Assembly: GCA_017307505.1 (NCBI GenBank) | Contig: JAFKEE010000045.1 | Coordinates: forward strand, 1-64,000 | Origin: Acidobacteriota bacterium | GTDB taxonomy: Bacteria; Acidobacteriota; Terriglobia; Bryobacterales; Bryobacteraceae | Direction: 5' to 3' | DNA: 64,000 bases | Part shown: positions 53,221-62,300 of the stretch, in pieces | Layout: each line of letters starts with the position of its first letter | How positions within the stretch are numbered: the stretch's first letter is position 1 | Program-made: the position numbers and the translations under genes | The notes under the pieces: model-generated | Seen by the model: only the letters and a program-made list of their open reading frames with translations | Told to the model about the DNA's origin: nothing | Databases searched by the model: none

Positions 53221-53258
53221 CGCCCCAGCCTCCGTCCGCCGAAGACCAGGCACTTCAG

Positions 53259-54290
53259 CTAGGCCAGCACGCTCCGGCAATACTCCACGCACTTCGCCAG
53301 CTCCGCCAGCGTGGACGAGCCCTGCGGCACCGGATGCTCCATCTCGATGGTCGCCTGAAAAGTGTACTTCTCCGCTTTCATCATCTGGAGGATCTCTTTC
53401 AGCGGAGTATCGCCCTCACCCCAGGGCATGTTCGGCCCGTTATGCGCCTTCCGGTCCTTCAGGTGCACGTGAGTCACCCGGGCGTGGTTCTTCTGGATCC
53501 ACTGAGCCGGCGAAAAACCGTTTGCGGCGAAGAAGTGGCCTATGTCCACATTGGCGCCGTTGTACTTCGAATAAGAGAACGCCTGTTCCCACGATTCGAG
53601 ACGTCCGAACGCCTCCGGGTCGGTCAGGTTCCCGTGCCCGTGATAGCCCACCATCATCTTGTGCTTCCCGGCAAAGGCCCCCATCCGCTTCGTCGTGCTG
53701 ACCGGAATCTCGCAGGAGATCGCCTGCGCGCCCAGTTCGCGCGCCAACTGGAAGGCGTAATCGAGTTCATCGTCCGAGAACCCGTCCACTCCATCGAACT
53801 TCACAATCTGGATGAGGACTCCGGCGTCTTCGTACTTACGCCGGAAATCGCGGAACCCGCTCATCGACTGCGAGAGCCTCCACTTTCTGAGGGCTTCGGT
53901 CGCAGCTTTCCGCTCCGCCTGCTGTTCCGGCGTCAGAGGAGCCCTTCCCCCTGGCGGTGGCGCGCCATTCGGAGCCCCACCAGGCGCCGCGCCCCGGCCG
54001 CCGCCCGGTGCGCCGCCGCCAAAACCAGGACGGCCCGCGGGCGCCGGCGCGCCCAGCGAGTCCTCCACCGGGCGCGAGCGCAGTTCCAGCGCGCTCAGGC
54101 TGATTGTCGGATCCAGGCAGTACTTGAGAATGTCGTCCGCTCCGCCCGGCAGGCCGCGGAAAATGTACGGCACATTGGCCCCCACCTGCACGCCTCCGAA
54201 CTTGGAGTTCGGCTTGGCCGCGGCGAACGCTCTCCCCCTCGAGAGCGCGCCCAGCCCGAGCACGCCCAGCTCACGCCTTGTCAGCTTCAT
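53259..54290 (-). CDS. Tat-exported xylose-isomerase-like TIM-barrel protein with Gly/Pro-rich insert
   Basis: A 343-residue sugar phosphate isomerase/epimerase-type protein. A Tat signal (LTRRELGVLGLGAL) starts the protein, supported by GAGAGG before the ATG. TIM-barrel features include the metal-site segments VGYHGHGN, ANVDIGHF, HVHLKDRK and ATIEMEHP. Residues 79-119 form an almost pure Gly/Pro/Ala insert (GFGGGAPGGGRGAAPGG and so on) between the first barrel strands. It lies 23 bases after an exported Gfo/Idh/MocA oxidoreductase gene; such pairs are common in sugar-catabolic loci of soil bacteria. Substrate unknown. Confidence 0.85.
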   Translation of the reverse strand: MKLTRRELGVLGLGALSRGRAFAAAKPNSKFGGVQVGANVPYIFRGLPGGADDILKYCLDPTISLSALELRSRPVEDSLGAPAPAGRPGFGGGAPGGGRGAAPGGAPNGAPPPGGRAPLTPEQQAERKAATEALRKWRLSQSMSGFRDFRRKYEDAGVLIQIVKFDGVDGFSDDELDYAFQLARELGAQAISCEIPVSTTKRMGAFAGKHKMMVGYHGHGNLTDPEAFGRLESWEQAFSYSKYNGANVDIGHFFAANGFSPAQWIQKNHARVTHVHLKDRKAHNGPNMPWGEGDTPLKEILQMMKAEKYTFQATIEMEHPVPQGSSTLAELAKCVEYCRSVLA

Positions 54291-54313
54291 AACAACCTCT
54301 CACTCACCCGGCG

Positions 54314-55897
54314 CTACAGCTTCAAGTCCGACCCTCGCCGGAATAATGGCTTGACCAGTTGATTCGCTGCCTCGCTGTTCGTAAACCGCGTGTTCCTGCT
54401 GTCCCAAAGCAACTTCCCCGGAACCCGCCAGGCAATGCAGACCAGCGCCAGCCACTCCGCGTAGGGCGCCGTAATGCTGAAGTCGGAACAGGACGGGTCG
54501 CCGCCCTTACACGCGCGGACCCAGTCCACCATGTGACCCGGGGAGCGCGTCAGCAGCTGCGGCGGAAGCTTGTACTCCTTCCATCTGGCGGAAGGCAGCA
54601 GCCACACCCCTTCGCCGCGATTGCTGGTGGCCAGCACGCCTTTGCTGCCCACGAGCACAGATCCGTTTCCGGCCAGCACGCCGTGCGGGGTCCCTCCTCG
54701 CGGCGCCTGCTGTGAGGCCGAGGTCAGAATCTGAGTCCCCTGAAAAACCGGGACCCCCGGACCACCGGCGCCCCGGGGTGGACCATCCGCGGAAGATCCT
54801 CGCCCACCGGCGCCCGCTGCACCCCCTCCAGGACCGCGCATGCCACCGGGCCCGCTTCGGGCTGCACCTGTGGGCCGGCCTTTGTCGGCCAGGTTGTCGG
54901 GCGGCGGCAGAATCACCTCATCCTCCATGCCCGGTACCCGGTAGGCCTCGGGATCGGTGGCCCGGACCGCCTCGTGGTAGTACACGGAAACCGCCGGCAT
55001 CGGGCCCCTTGCCGGGAAGTCCAGCCGCACGACGCCCCGGCTCGGGAACGTGTACTTGCTCTTTCCTGCCTGGCTGACGCACTCCACACTCTCTGGCGCC
55101 CCGAGTTGCAGCGCGGTATGCACGGGACCCGCTGTATGCGTCGCCCAGTTGCCGATCTGCCCCGTTCCGAAATCGTAAAAACCGCGCCAGTTGTACGGCA
55201 CATACCAATCGCTGAACGGGCGCGCCGCTGCGTTGCCCAGCCACAGATTCCAATCCAGTGTCTTGGGTATCTCCTTTTGTGGGGGCGGCTGCGTCAGCTC
55301 GGTTGGATAGGTGCTCGGGGACGTCGCGACGTGCGCCTCCCGCACCTCCCCGATCTCGCCGGACCAGACAATCTCAGCGGCCACCCGGTGGCATTCGTGA
55401 GAAAAACCCTGATTGCCCATTTGCGTCGCGACTTTGTACTTCACGGCCGCGTCGCGCAGCAGCCGTGCCTCCCACGGAGTCCGGGTCAGCGGCTTTTCCA
55501 CATAAACATGCTTGCCCTGTTGCATGCAGGCAAGAGCGATCGTGGCGTGCATGAAATCGGGCACCGCCACGATGCAAGCATCGATGTTTTTGCCTTCCTT
55601 GTCCAACATCGCCCGGTAGTCTTTGTACTTCGGAGCCTTCTCATGGCGGTTGAACGAGTTGGCCGCGCGCGCCTCATCCACGTCGCAGAGCGCCACGATG
55701 TTCTCGGTCGCCGAGGCGTCGTTGAGGTCGACTCCACCCTGTCCGCCACACCCGATGGCGGCCACGTTCAGCTTGTCGTAGAACGGCTTATAGCCAAGTG
55801 CGCGCAGTGACGGAACACTGCCAAACCCGCCGGTGGGGACGGCCCCCGCCAGCAGGGAGCCATAGAAGAAATGCCTTCTCGAAACTCCATCGCTCAT
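54314..55897 (-). CDS. Tat-exported Gfo/Idh/MocA-family oxidoreductase with Gly/Pro-rich insert
   Basis: A 527-residue oxidoreductase. The Tat leader is SRRHFFYGSLLAGA, the NAD(P)-binding Rossmann motif is AAIGCGGQG at about 46-54, and EKPLTR (near 133) contains the conserved catalytic Lys. The C-terminal alpha/beta domain carries NWRGFYDFGTGQIGNWATH. Residues about 343-380 are a Gly/Pro-rich low-complexity insert like that in the neighbouring epimerase. It probably oxidises or epimerises a sugar or cyclitol in the periplasm. First gene of a two-gene operon. Confidence 0.88.
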   Translation of the reverse strand: MSDGVSRRHFFYGSLLAGAVPTGGFGSVPSLRALGYKPFYDKLNVAAIGCGGQGGVDLNDASATENIVALCDVDEARAANSFNRHEKAPKYKDYRAMLDKEGKNIDACIVAVPDFMHATIALACMQQGKHVYVEKPLTRTPWEARLLRDAAVKYKVATQMGNQGFSHECHRVAAEIVWSGEIGEVREAHVATSPSTYPTELTQPPPQKEIPKTLDWNLWLGNAAARPFSDWYVPYNWRGFYDFGTGQIGNWATHTAGPVHTALQLGAPESVECVSQAGKSKYTFPSRGVVRLDFPARGPMPAVSVYYHEAVRATDPEAYRVPGMEDEVILPPPDNLADKGRPTGAARSGPGGMRGPGGGAAGAGGRGSSADGPPRGAGGPGVPVFQGTQILTSASQQAPRGGTPHGVLAGNGSVLVGSKGVLATSNRGEGVWLLPSARWKEYKLPPQLLTRSPGHMVDWVRACKGGDPSCSDFSITAPYAEWLALVCIAWRVPGKLLWDSRNTRFTNSEAANQLVKPLFRRGSDLKL

Positions 55898-56413
55898 GAT
55901 TCACCAGCCTCTCGCTTCGCCAGCCCCGGGCTAGAAACAGGCTGCCCTCTCGCTGGCTGCGTAAATCGTATCACTGCTCTCAGGTGGACACGGGCGCACA
56001 TCCAGTCCCGGAAATCGCTGCGGCCTTGACGCGCCCAGTCCCAGTCTCCACGCGCCCGCGCCGGGCTAAGCGCTACAAGCCCCAGTCCCCGAAGTCAGGT
56101 GGCCGGGGCGGGGCTGAGCCCGCGTAGTCGACCAGGGGGTCGACTGCGGACCAGGGGGTCCGCCGTCCCAACGGGGATGGCCATGCGGCTTTCATGGAGT
56201 TGCATGGCTTGTCGGGATGGGGACGCCTCCCTTACGGTTGGCGTTCGTTGCCCTGGTTTTGGGTGTGGAGGGGGAGGCAGGGACGGTTCGGTTGTGGTGG
56301 ACGTTGGCTGTGGATCTCTGCGTGGTCGGTGGTTCCGTGGCAACATAGAGAGACGAACTCGCCCGCGTCGGCGAAGCGATCCACAATCCAATTGCCTTCC
56401 TAGGGAGACCAGC
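55898..56413. other. Divergent intergenic region with hairpin repeats
   Basis: A 516-base gap between divergent genes. It contains the twin hairpins at 56126-56163 and GC-rich, repeat-like sequence on both sides. The frame of the downstream peptidase gene is open through part of it, but the translated sequence is Gly/Arg-rich and not protein-like. Confidence 0.5.
56126..56163. repeat. Two adjacent REP-like hairpins with shared core
   Basis: AGTCGACC-AGGG-GGTCGACT (56126-56145) is followed at once by GCGGACC-AGGG-GGTCCGC (56146-56163). The core GACCAGGGGGTC is identical, while the outer stem bases differ but still pair in each. Confidence 0.75.
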
Positions 56414-57676
56414 TTGCTAACCAGACGCGCGCTTATGGCTACCGCCGCCTCCGCGGCCGCCGCGCCACTCCTGTCCGCCCAGACGAAATCCCTGCCGCCT
56501 TCCCTCGCCGCGCTCAAGAGCCGGCGCGGGGAGATGAAGCCGATCACCAACGAGGAGCGCCAGGCCCGGTTGGATCGTGCCCAACGGCTGATGGCCGAGA
56601 AGAAAGTCGATGCCATCTGCATGGCGGGTGGCACTTCGCTGCAGTACTTCGCCAACGTGCGGTGGGGCAACAGCGAGCGGATGCTGCTGATGGTCCTGCC
56701 GGCCAAGGGTGAGCCGTTTTTCGTGGTCCCGAGTTTTGAAGAGGACCGTGCCCGGGAGCAGATCGCCCTGGGTCCGGCCGGGACGAAGGCGCAGGTGACG
56801 CGCTGGGAAGAGGACGAGAGTCCTTATGAGAAGGTGGCGCTCGGGTTGAAGGAGCGAGGGATCCGTACGGGCACGCTGGGCGTGGAGGAGACGACCAAGT
56901 TCGTCTTCAGCGAGGGTATCGGCAAGGCCGCGACGCAGGTGAAGATCGCGAACGCGACGGAGATCACAGCGGGCTGCCGGATGATCAAGAGCCCGGCGGA
57001 GCTGGCGCTGATGCGGCTGGCGAACAGCGTGACACTGGAGGCGTACGAGGCGGCCTGGAAGGCGATTACTCCGGGCATGACGCACAGGGCGTTTGGGGAA
57101 CTGATTACCGCGGCGCATGCGCAGTTGGGTTTCCAGGGCGGGGCGATGGTGCTGACGGCCGAGTATTCCGCGCTGCCGCACGGGACGATCCAGCCGCAGA
57201 TCATCCGTGAGGGGACCATCGTGCTGATCGACGGCGAGTGCCGGGCGGACGGGTACCCTTCCGACATTACGCGGACGTTCGTCATCGGTAAGGCTACGGA
57301 CAAGATGAAGAAGGTGTTCGAGATCGTGCGGAAGGCGCAGGATGCGGCGCTGAGGACGGCCCGGCCGGGCGTGCCTTGTGAAGCCGTGGATGCGGCCGCG
57401 CGGAAGGTGATTACGGACGCGGGCTTCGGGCCGGACTACAAGTACTTCACGCACCGCCTGGGGCATGGCATGGGCATGGACGGGCACGAGTGGCCTTATC
57501 TGGTACGCGGCAACAAGCTGCCACTGGTGAAGGACATGACGTTCAGCGACGAACCGGGCATTTATATCAAGGGTGAGTTCGGGGTGCGGCTGGAAGACGA
57601 CATGCATATCACGGAGAGTGGGGCGGAGCTGTTTACGCCGCAGAGTTCGTCGCTGGAGCAGCCATTCGCGGTGTAG
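56414..57676 (+). CDS. Tat-exported M24 peptidase (Xaa-Pro aminopeptidase/prolidase-like)
   Basis: A 420-residue metallopeptidase starting at TTG, with AGGGAGA 6 bases upstream and a Tat leader right after (TRRALMATAASAAAA). The N-terminal creatinase-like domain spans about 40-170. The pita-bread domain carries all five metal ligands: two Asp (LIDGECRADGYPSDITRTF), His (LGHGMGMDGHEW), Glu (FSDEPGIYI) and Glu (VRLEDDMH). Likely releases N-terminal residues ahead of proline, or cleaves related dipeptides, in the periplasm. Ends in a strong terminator. Upstream in-frame starts are rejected because they precede the leader and ribosome site. Confidence 0.9.
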   Translation: MLTRRALMATAASAAAAPLLSAQTKSLPPSLAALKSRRGEMKPITNEERQARLDRAQRLMAEKKVDAICMAGGTSLQYFANVRWGNSERMLLMVLPAKGEPFFVVPSFEEDRAREQIALGPAGTKAQVTRWEEDESPYEKVALGLKERGIRTGTLGVEETTKFVFSEGIGKAATQVKIANATEITAGCRMIKSPAELALMRLANSVTLEAYEAAWKAITPGMTHRAFGELITAAHAQLGFQGGAMVLTAEYSALPHGTIQPQIIREGTIVLIDGECRADGYPSDITRTFVIGKATDKMKKVFEIVRKAQDAALRTARPGVPCEAVDAAARKVITDAGFGPDYKYFTHRLGHGMGMDGHEWPYLVRGNKLPLVKDMTFSDEPGIYIKGEFGVRLEDDMHITESGAELFTPQSSSLEQPFAV

Positions 57677-58026
57677 ACGGGGGGCTCGGGTTCGTTTCGT
57701 TAAGGTTCCAGGCCAGGTTCGTTGAGGCGGGTGCGGTTCTATGGGAAGGATCGCACCCGCTTTTTGCGTTCGGGCCCGGAGTGGCTTCGTTTCGGTCATT
57801 CCCGGGAGCGACGGGTCGCGAGGGCCGGGCAGGCCATGGCGGCTGGGCCAGCGTGGAGCGGGTGTGGGGCGCGGACACCGCGGGCTCGGACGGATGCGCC
57901 CCTGAGAAGGGCAGAGATGTAGATGTCAAAGAACTGGGCCGGTGGGGCTCCGGCTGGGTGTGATGGGCGGCGGATCTCAGTGGCTTCGTTTCGTCAATTC
58001 CCGGAGGCTTCGCCTGGGCGCCGTGC
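57677..58026. other. Intergenic region with terminator and repeated segment
   Basis: This 350-base gap holds the peptidase terminator and two near-identical 25-base segments beginning GTGGCTTCGTTTCG at 57781 and 57980, differing by one indel and one base. Their role is unknown. No coding sequence is supported. Confidence 0.5.
57727..57765 (+). terminator. Rho-independent terminator of the M24 peptidase gene
   Basis: GCGGGTGCG (57727-57735) pairs with CGCACCCGC (57752-57760), followed by five Ts. It starts 51 bases past the stop codon. Confidence 0.85.
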
Positions 58027-58734
58027 TCAGAGCCGAGTGACGTCGTAGTTCAGGTTGGGGAGACCGTCTGGCCCGACCAGACCGGCTTCATTGCGTGGAA
58101 CTCGGATCGGTTGGAGGCCGGCGAGCGGGTCGTCGTTGTCGGGGTGGTCGGAATCGATGCCGCTGGCGAGGTGTTCGAGGGCTCTGCGAGGGCGGCCGTA
58201 GCCTTCGTAGAAGAAGAGTTCGTCGGTATTGCCGGTCAGGCGGGTGACCTCGGCCAGTGGGACGTTTTCGCGGATGCCCTGCACCACGTGGGGATGCTGC
58301 TGGCCGAGGGCGGCGCGTTCGGTTTGCAGTTTGCTGAGTTCCCTGACGGCTCGATAGAGGCTGCGTTCGAGGTCGCGGCGATAGCGGGCGTAGCGGTCGA
58401 GTTTGGCGGCGTGGGGGTCGGCTTCGGCCAATGGGTCCGTTTCGGCGAGAAGGAGGGCTTCGAAGGACTCAATGCGGCGAAGGTTCCAGGTGTGAGAGAG
58501 GATACGGTGGAAGATCTCCTCTTCGAGGCAGCCGAAGGGCCGGGTATCGAGGCGTAGGGCGGCCTGGAGGGTATCAAATTCGGCGCGGTCTTCGGGCGTG
58601 ATCTCGAGGTTGCGGGCGGTGAAGCCGTGGCGGCGGGCGTTTTGGGAAGCACGGGCCTTGCCGACGGGGGACACCGGTCCCGTGGAGTGTTTCGCGTTCG
58701 CCTGGTTGGCGGTGATTTGAGCAACGGACGCCAT
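58027..58734 (-). CDS. Protein of unassigned family (NAKHSTGP-type N-terminus)
   Basis: A 235-residue protein. The N-terminus (ITANQANAKHSTGPVSP, GKARASQNARRHGFTA) follows a pattern I associate with an unassigned bacterial family, often with a basic, possibly nucleic-acid-binding start. The middle (EEEIFHRILSHTWNLRRIESFEALL, then RYARYRRDLERSLYRAVREL) is strongly helical, with a coiled-coil-like Arg/Glu pattern. The C-terminus is acidic and disordered. No signal peptide or membrane segment. Function unknown. Confidence 0.7.
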   Translation of the reverse strand: MASVAQITANQANAKHSTGPVSPVGKARASQNARRHGFTARNLEITPEDRAEFDTLQAALRLDTRPFGCLEEEIFHRILSHTWNLRRIESFEALLLAETDPLAEADPHAAKLDRYARYRRDLERSLYRAVRELSKLQTERAALGQQHPHVVQGIRENVPLAEVTRLTGNTDELFFYEGYGRPRRALEHLASGIDSDHPDNDDPLAGLQPIRVPRNEAGLVGPDGLPNLNYDVTRL

Positions 58735-59350
58735 AATAAGAATCTCCTTGGCAATAAAAATGGCCGGCTTGGTGGCCGGCGCGATTCCAGGGTAAGAGGG
58801 GTGTCAAGGGGTAAAGGGTAGTTTTGGAGAAGGGCGTGTTGAAAATAAAGGATAAAAATATTCTAAACCCCTGTGAATGAAGATGGCTTCATGCGGGAAA
58901 TGGGGGAGAAATGGGGGTGGGACGCGAAGGGACGGCGTTGCTGGGAGCGGCTTCGAGGGTGGCGGTGGGGGTTCCAGGCGGTTGTGAGGGGGGTAAGCAG
59001 GATCGGCGCGCTGTCGAAGAGTGGTTGGCATTGCGGCGAGCGAGCATGGTCGAGTCGCACCCGTCCCAGTCCTGTTTGTGGGATAGGGCCCAGAGTTGGA
59101 ACTACTGGGTGGGCTGGGGCCACCGTCCCGGGTTCGGCGTCGGGCGGGAAGGCCGAGCGTCCCAGGGGAAGCGGCGCCCTTCAGTGAGTTCCCGGGTGAT
59201 ATGCCCCTAGTGGAGACTTGGTTTTGGTGATTCGCGGCGGGACGCGTCAGGCTGTCGATTCTCCGATTTTCACCGATGCTCTTCTGCATCCATCACGCGG
59301 TTTCCTTCTGGCCTAAGATAATTCCAGGCACCGCGGATGTCCCACAGATT
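58735..59350. other. Intergenic region left of the low-GC module
   Basis: A 616-base gap. The Pro-rich 161-codon minus-strand ORF in it looks compositional. An AT-rich stretch at about 58835-58880 interrupts GC-rich sequence and could be the promoter of the gene at 58734. GC content starts to fall from here to the right. No repeat or tRNA-like attachment site was found. Confidence 0.45.
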
Positions 59351-62300
59351 CTACAACGTGAAGCTTTCTTCCGTGGTTGGACCGTCTACGCCGATGGAGG
59401 AAAAACGATAGAACGCCGCACGATTGCCCAAGTGCCGGAACTTCTGCCGTGCGAGTTGCAGAAATTTTTCGTCGCAAGTCGAAATGACAAACTGGCGTTT
59501 CCACGGACTAGGCACAAGAAGGCCGACAACGAGATCGAGGAAGGCGTAGGTATTCAAATCGTCAAAATGCGTTACAGGGTCATCCAGGAACACTGGGGAG
59601 AATGCCGACCACGTCTGAGAAATGCATGCCGTCAAGAACAGCCCAAGAAATAGCGTTTGCTGCTGGGACTGACTGAAGTAATCGGTAGGTCGCAACTCCT
59701 CGCCATGACGTCTGACGCGGACCCTGATCTCGGAGTTTTGACTGCGGATATCCACCTCATCGAAGCCATACACAGACCGGAGCCTACGCTGGATCACCGA
59801 GGTGCGAGGCCCATATTCACGAGTGAAACTCGCTATGGCTTCGCCCTGCTTTGTCGATACCAGTCGAGAGATCTCGATGAAGTAATTGAACCACAACTGA
59901 AGCCTGTCTTTCCTCGCTGATACTGCCGACAGGCTCCTTTCCTTCTCTCGAGCGTTATTACGAAGCTGCGCAAGAACCGCCGAAGTCGTTGCGGAATCGA
60001 GCGCCAATTCCAAGTTCGATGTTGAGTCCCGAAGGGCGGCCAGGCGTGCCTGAAGTTGCGACTCTTCTGCAATCCTTATGCGAAGAAGTTCCTGGCCCGC
60101 GTCTGGAGGAAGTGTTTCTTGGTTGAGACGCGCCGTCACATCCGCATCTACCTTCTGCAGACCGGTAAGTTGAACACGCAGTTCGGAACGCTGCGCTTTT
60201 AGCGCCGTCGATTCCTGGTTAATTGCCGCCACCTCCGATTTCTTTTTGACAATCTCGGCCTGCATAGTCTCAGCGTTGGATCGTAGCTCGGACAACTGCC
60301 CATCCGCCACAGCTTCAAGTTCCGTGAGGTGTTGGTCTTCGCTGTCAAGAGGAACCTGGATAGCACGAGGATCACTCCGCAGTTCGGCAATCTCTGATCC
60401 GATGCGGTTTAGCCTCGCAGTCTGTTCCCTGCTTTCGGCCGTACTTGCAGCGAGGCCAGCTCGCACATTGCGCAGCTTCAACCTCAAGGCATCGGCAGAA
60501 ATAGTTGCTTCTTTGATCTGACGTTCTAAATCGCCTATTTCCACCTGAATCCGATTGCTCAGCGTTTGCAGTTGTTTGGTCGGCGCTTCGCTATTCGCAT
60601 CGAGAACTATACCTAGCTTCCCGCCAGATTCCTTGAACTGGCCAATGTCCCATTCAAGTTGGCGATGCTCCGTTTGAAGATCACCGATCAGCCCCTCAAC
60701 AATCCGATATCGCTCAGTGTTCTGGGTAATCTCTTGAGACACGCCTCGGATCCTATCTCGCACCTCAGTGAGGCTTGCCCGAATGCCGCTTGCTACATCA
60801 AGGGAAAGATGGTGTTCAATGCGTTTGAGTAGCTCATCACGTGAACCGTGGTACTGTCCGCACAAAGGGCACGTACCAGTTTGAACGAGCCCTGCTAGTT
60901 GAGACGCAAGCCTCTTAAGTTCGGACTGGCTCTTATCCACCTCCGCAATACTTCGCGCTATCCGGGCTTCTTCCGCCGTGAATGAAGCAACCCGTGATGC
61001 CAGTCCTTGGGCTTCCGTGCCAAGGGCCTCAAATGATTTGGCTGCCTCTCCCTCTAATTGAATCACGACCTTAAGCCGTGCTAGTTTTGCGCGCCACCCT
61101 GCAATCGACTCACTAACACGGCCCGCCAAGGCGAGTTGCTCGCGCGCAATCTGGAGCTCCTTAGACCGCTGGGGAGTAACCTCGTCGAGCCTAAGTAGTT
61201 CGCCCGCTATGCTTTCCTCAGTAATCCGATCCTGGATCATCTTGCTGGTCGCGCGGGCTAGCATGTCGTTGGCCTCGCGTTCACCCTGGATCAATTGGTT
61301 GTATTGCGGCCTCTTCAGGCGAATCCACTTAAGTAGATCGATTTGCGTTTGCCCCGCAGCGACCGCACGGCGTAATTCAAGAGCCCGTTGCTCCGCTCGC
61401 TTGAGGAGAGAATCAGCGGTTACATGCCTTGCCTCGGCTTCACCTAATAACTGATCCTTTTCCGCAATCAGTCGCTGCAATCTACTTACCTCGAAGCGTG
61501 TCCGGGTGATATCGCCGATTTCCTCAGCCAGCGCTGAAAGCCGATCGCTCCTTGAGTGACTTTCGGCGAGTCGGCCCTCAAGCGAAGCTCGCCAGCCCCG
61601 CAGCACTGAAACGTCAACCTTCTCTGGTCCGATTGAGAGCCCCACATCACCGAGTTTTTTTGCTAGCGCCAGAAGCTCACCTTCGAGACTCTCACTAGGA
61701 GTACTCTTCACCGTCGTGCTGCTCAAGCGGTTCAGCTCACTCGTTGCCTCCGTAATCTGCCGGGATAGTTGCATGATCTGGGCATCAGCGGAGGCGATGA
61801 CGTTCTTGAGATGTTCTTGGACCCTGCTGGACTTGCTTACTGCACTGGCGTAGTCTTCAAACGCCAACATGCGCGCCACGATCTCAGAGGGCAGTCGGCA
61901 ATCGTCCTGGAAGTCTTTTGTAAGTTCTGGCAGTTCCTGATTGAAAAGATGCGTAGCCCTAAAGAGACTGACAAAGTTCTCAACACGGTCAGTTGGCGGG
62001 AATTCTCCGCTCGTAAGTTCACTGAGCAGGGACTTTCGATCTATGCGCGTGCCATCAAGCGAAGCATGCCTGCGGTCATACACGCTTCGTGTGAGCCTAT
62101 GGACTTTATTCTTGGCCTTAAACGAGAGAGATACGGAACTGTCTTCCGGCCTACTATCCAGATGAGTTGCATACTTCTTAAAATGCTCCTCGCCGCGAGA
62201 TGGGATGCGGCCAATTTCGCCCGTCGTCGCAAAATCAAACGCATCGAAAAACGACGTCTTCCCAAAACCGTTTGCGCCATAAAGAACGGTTACGTCCGAG

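Noticed and set aside
56099-56413. N-terminal extension of the M24 peptidase
   Set aside because: It reads through hairpin repeats and precedes a good ribosome site and Tat leader at 56414.
58804-59289. 161-codon minus-strand ORF
   Set aside because: Pro/Ser/Arg-rich composition in a gap, no start signal; considered compositional.
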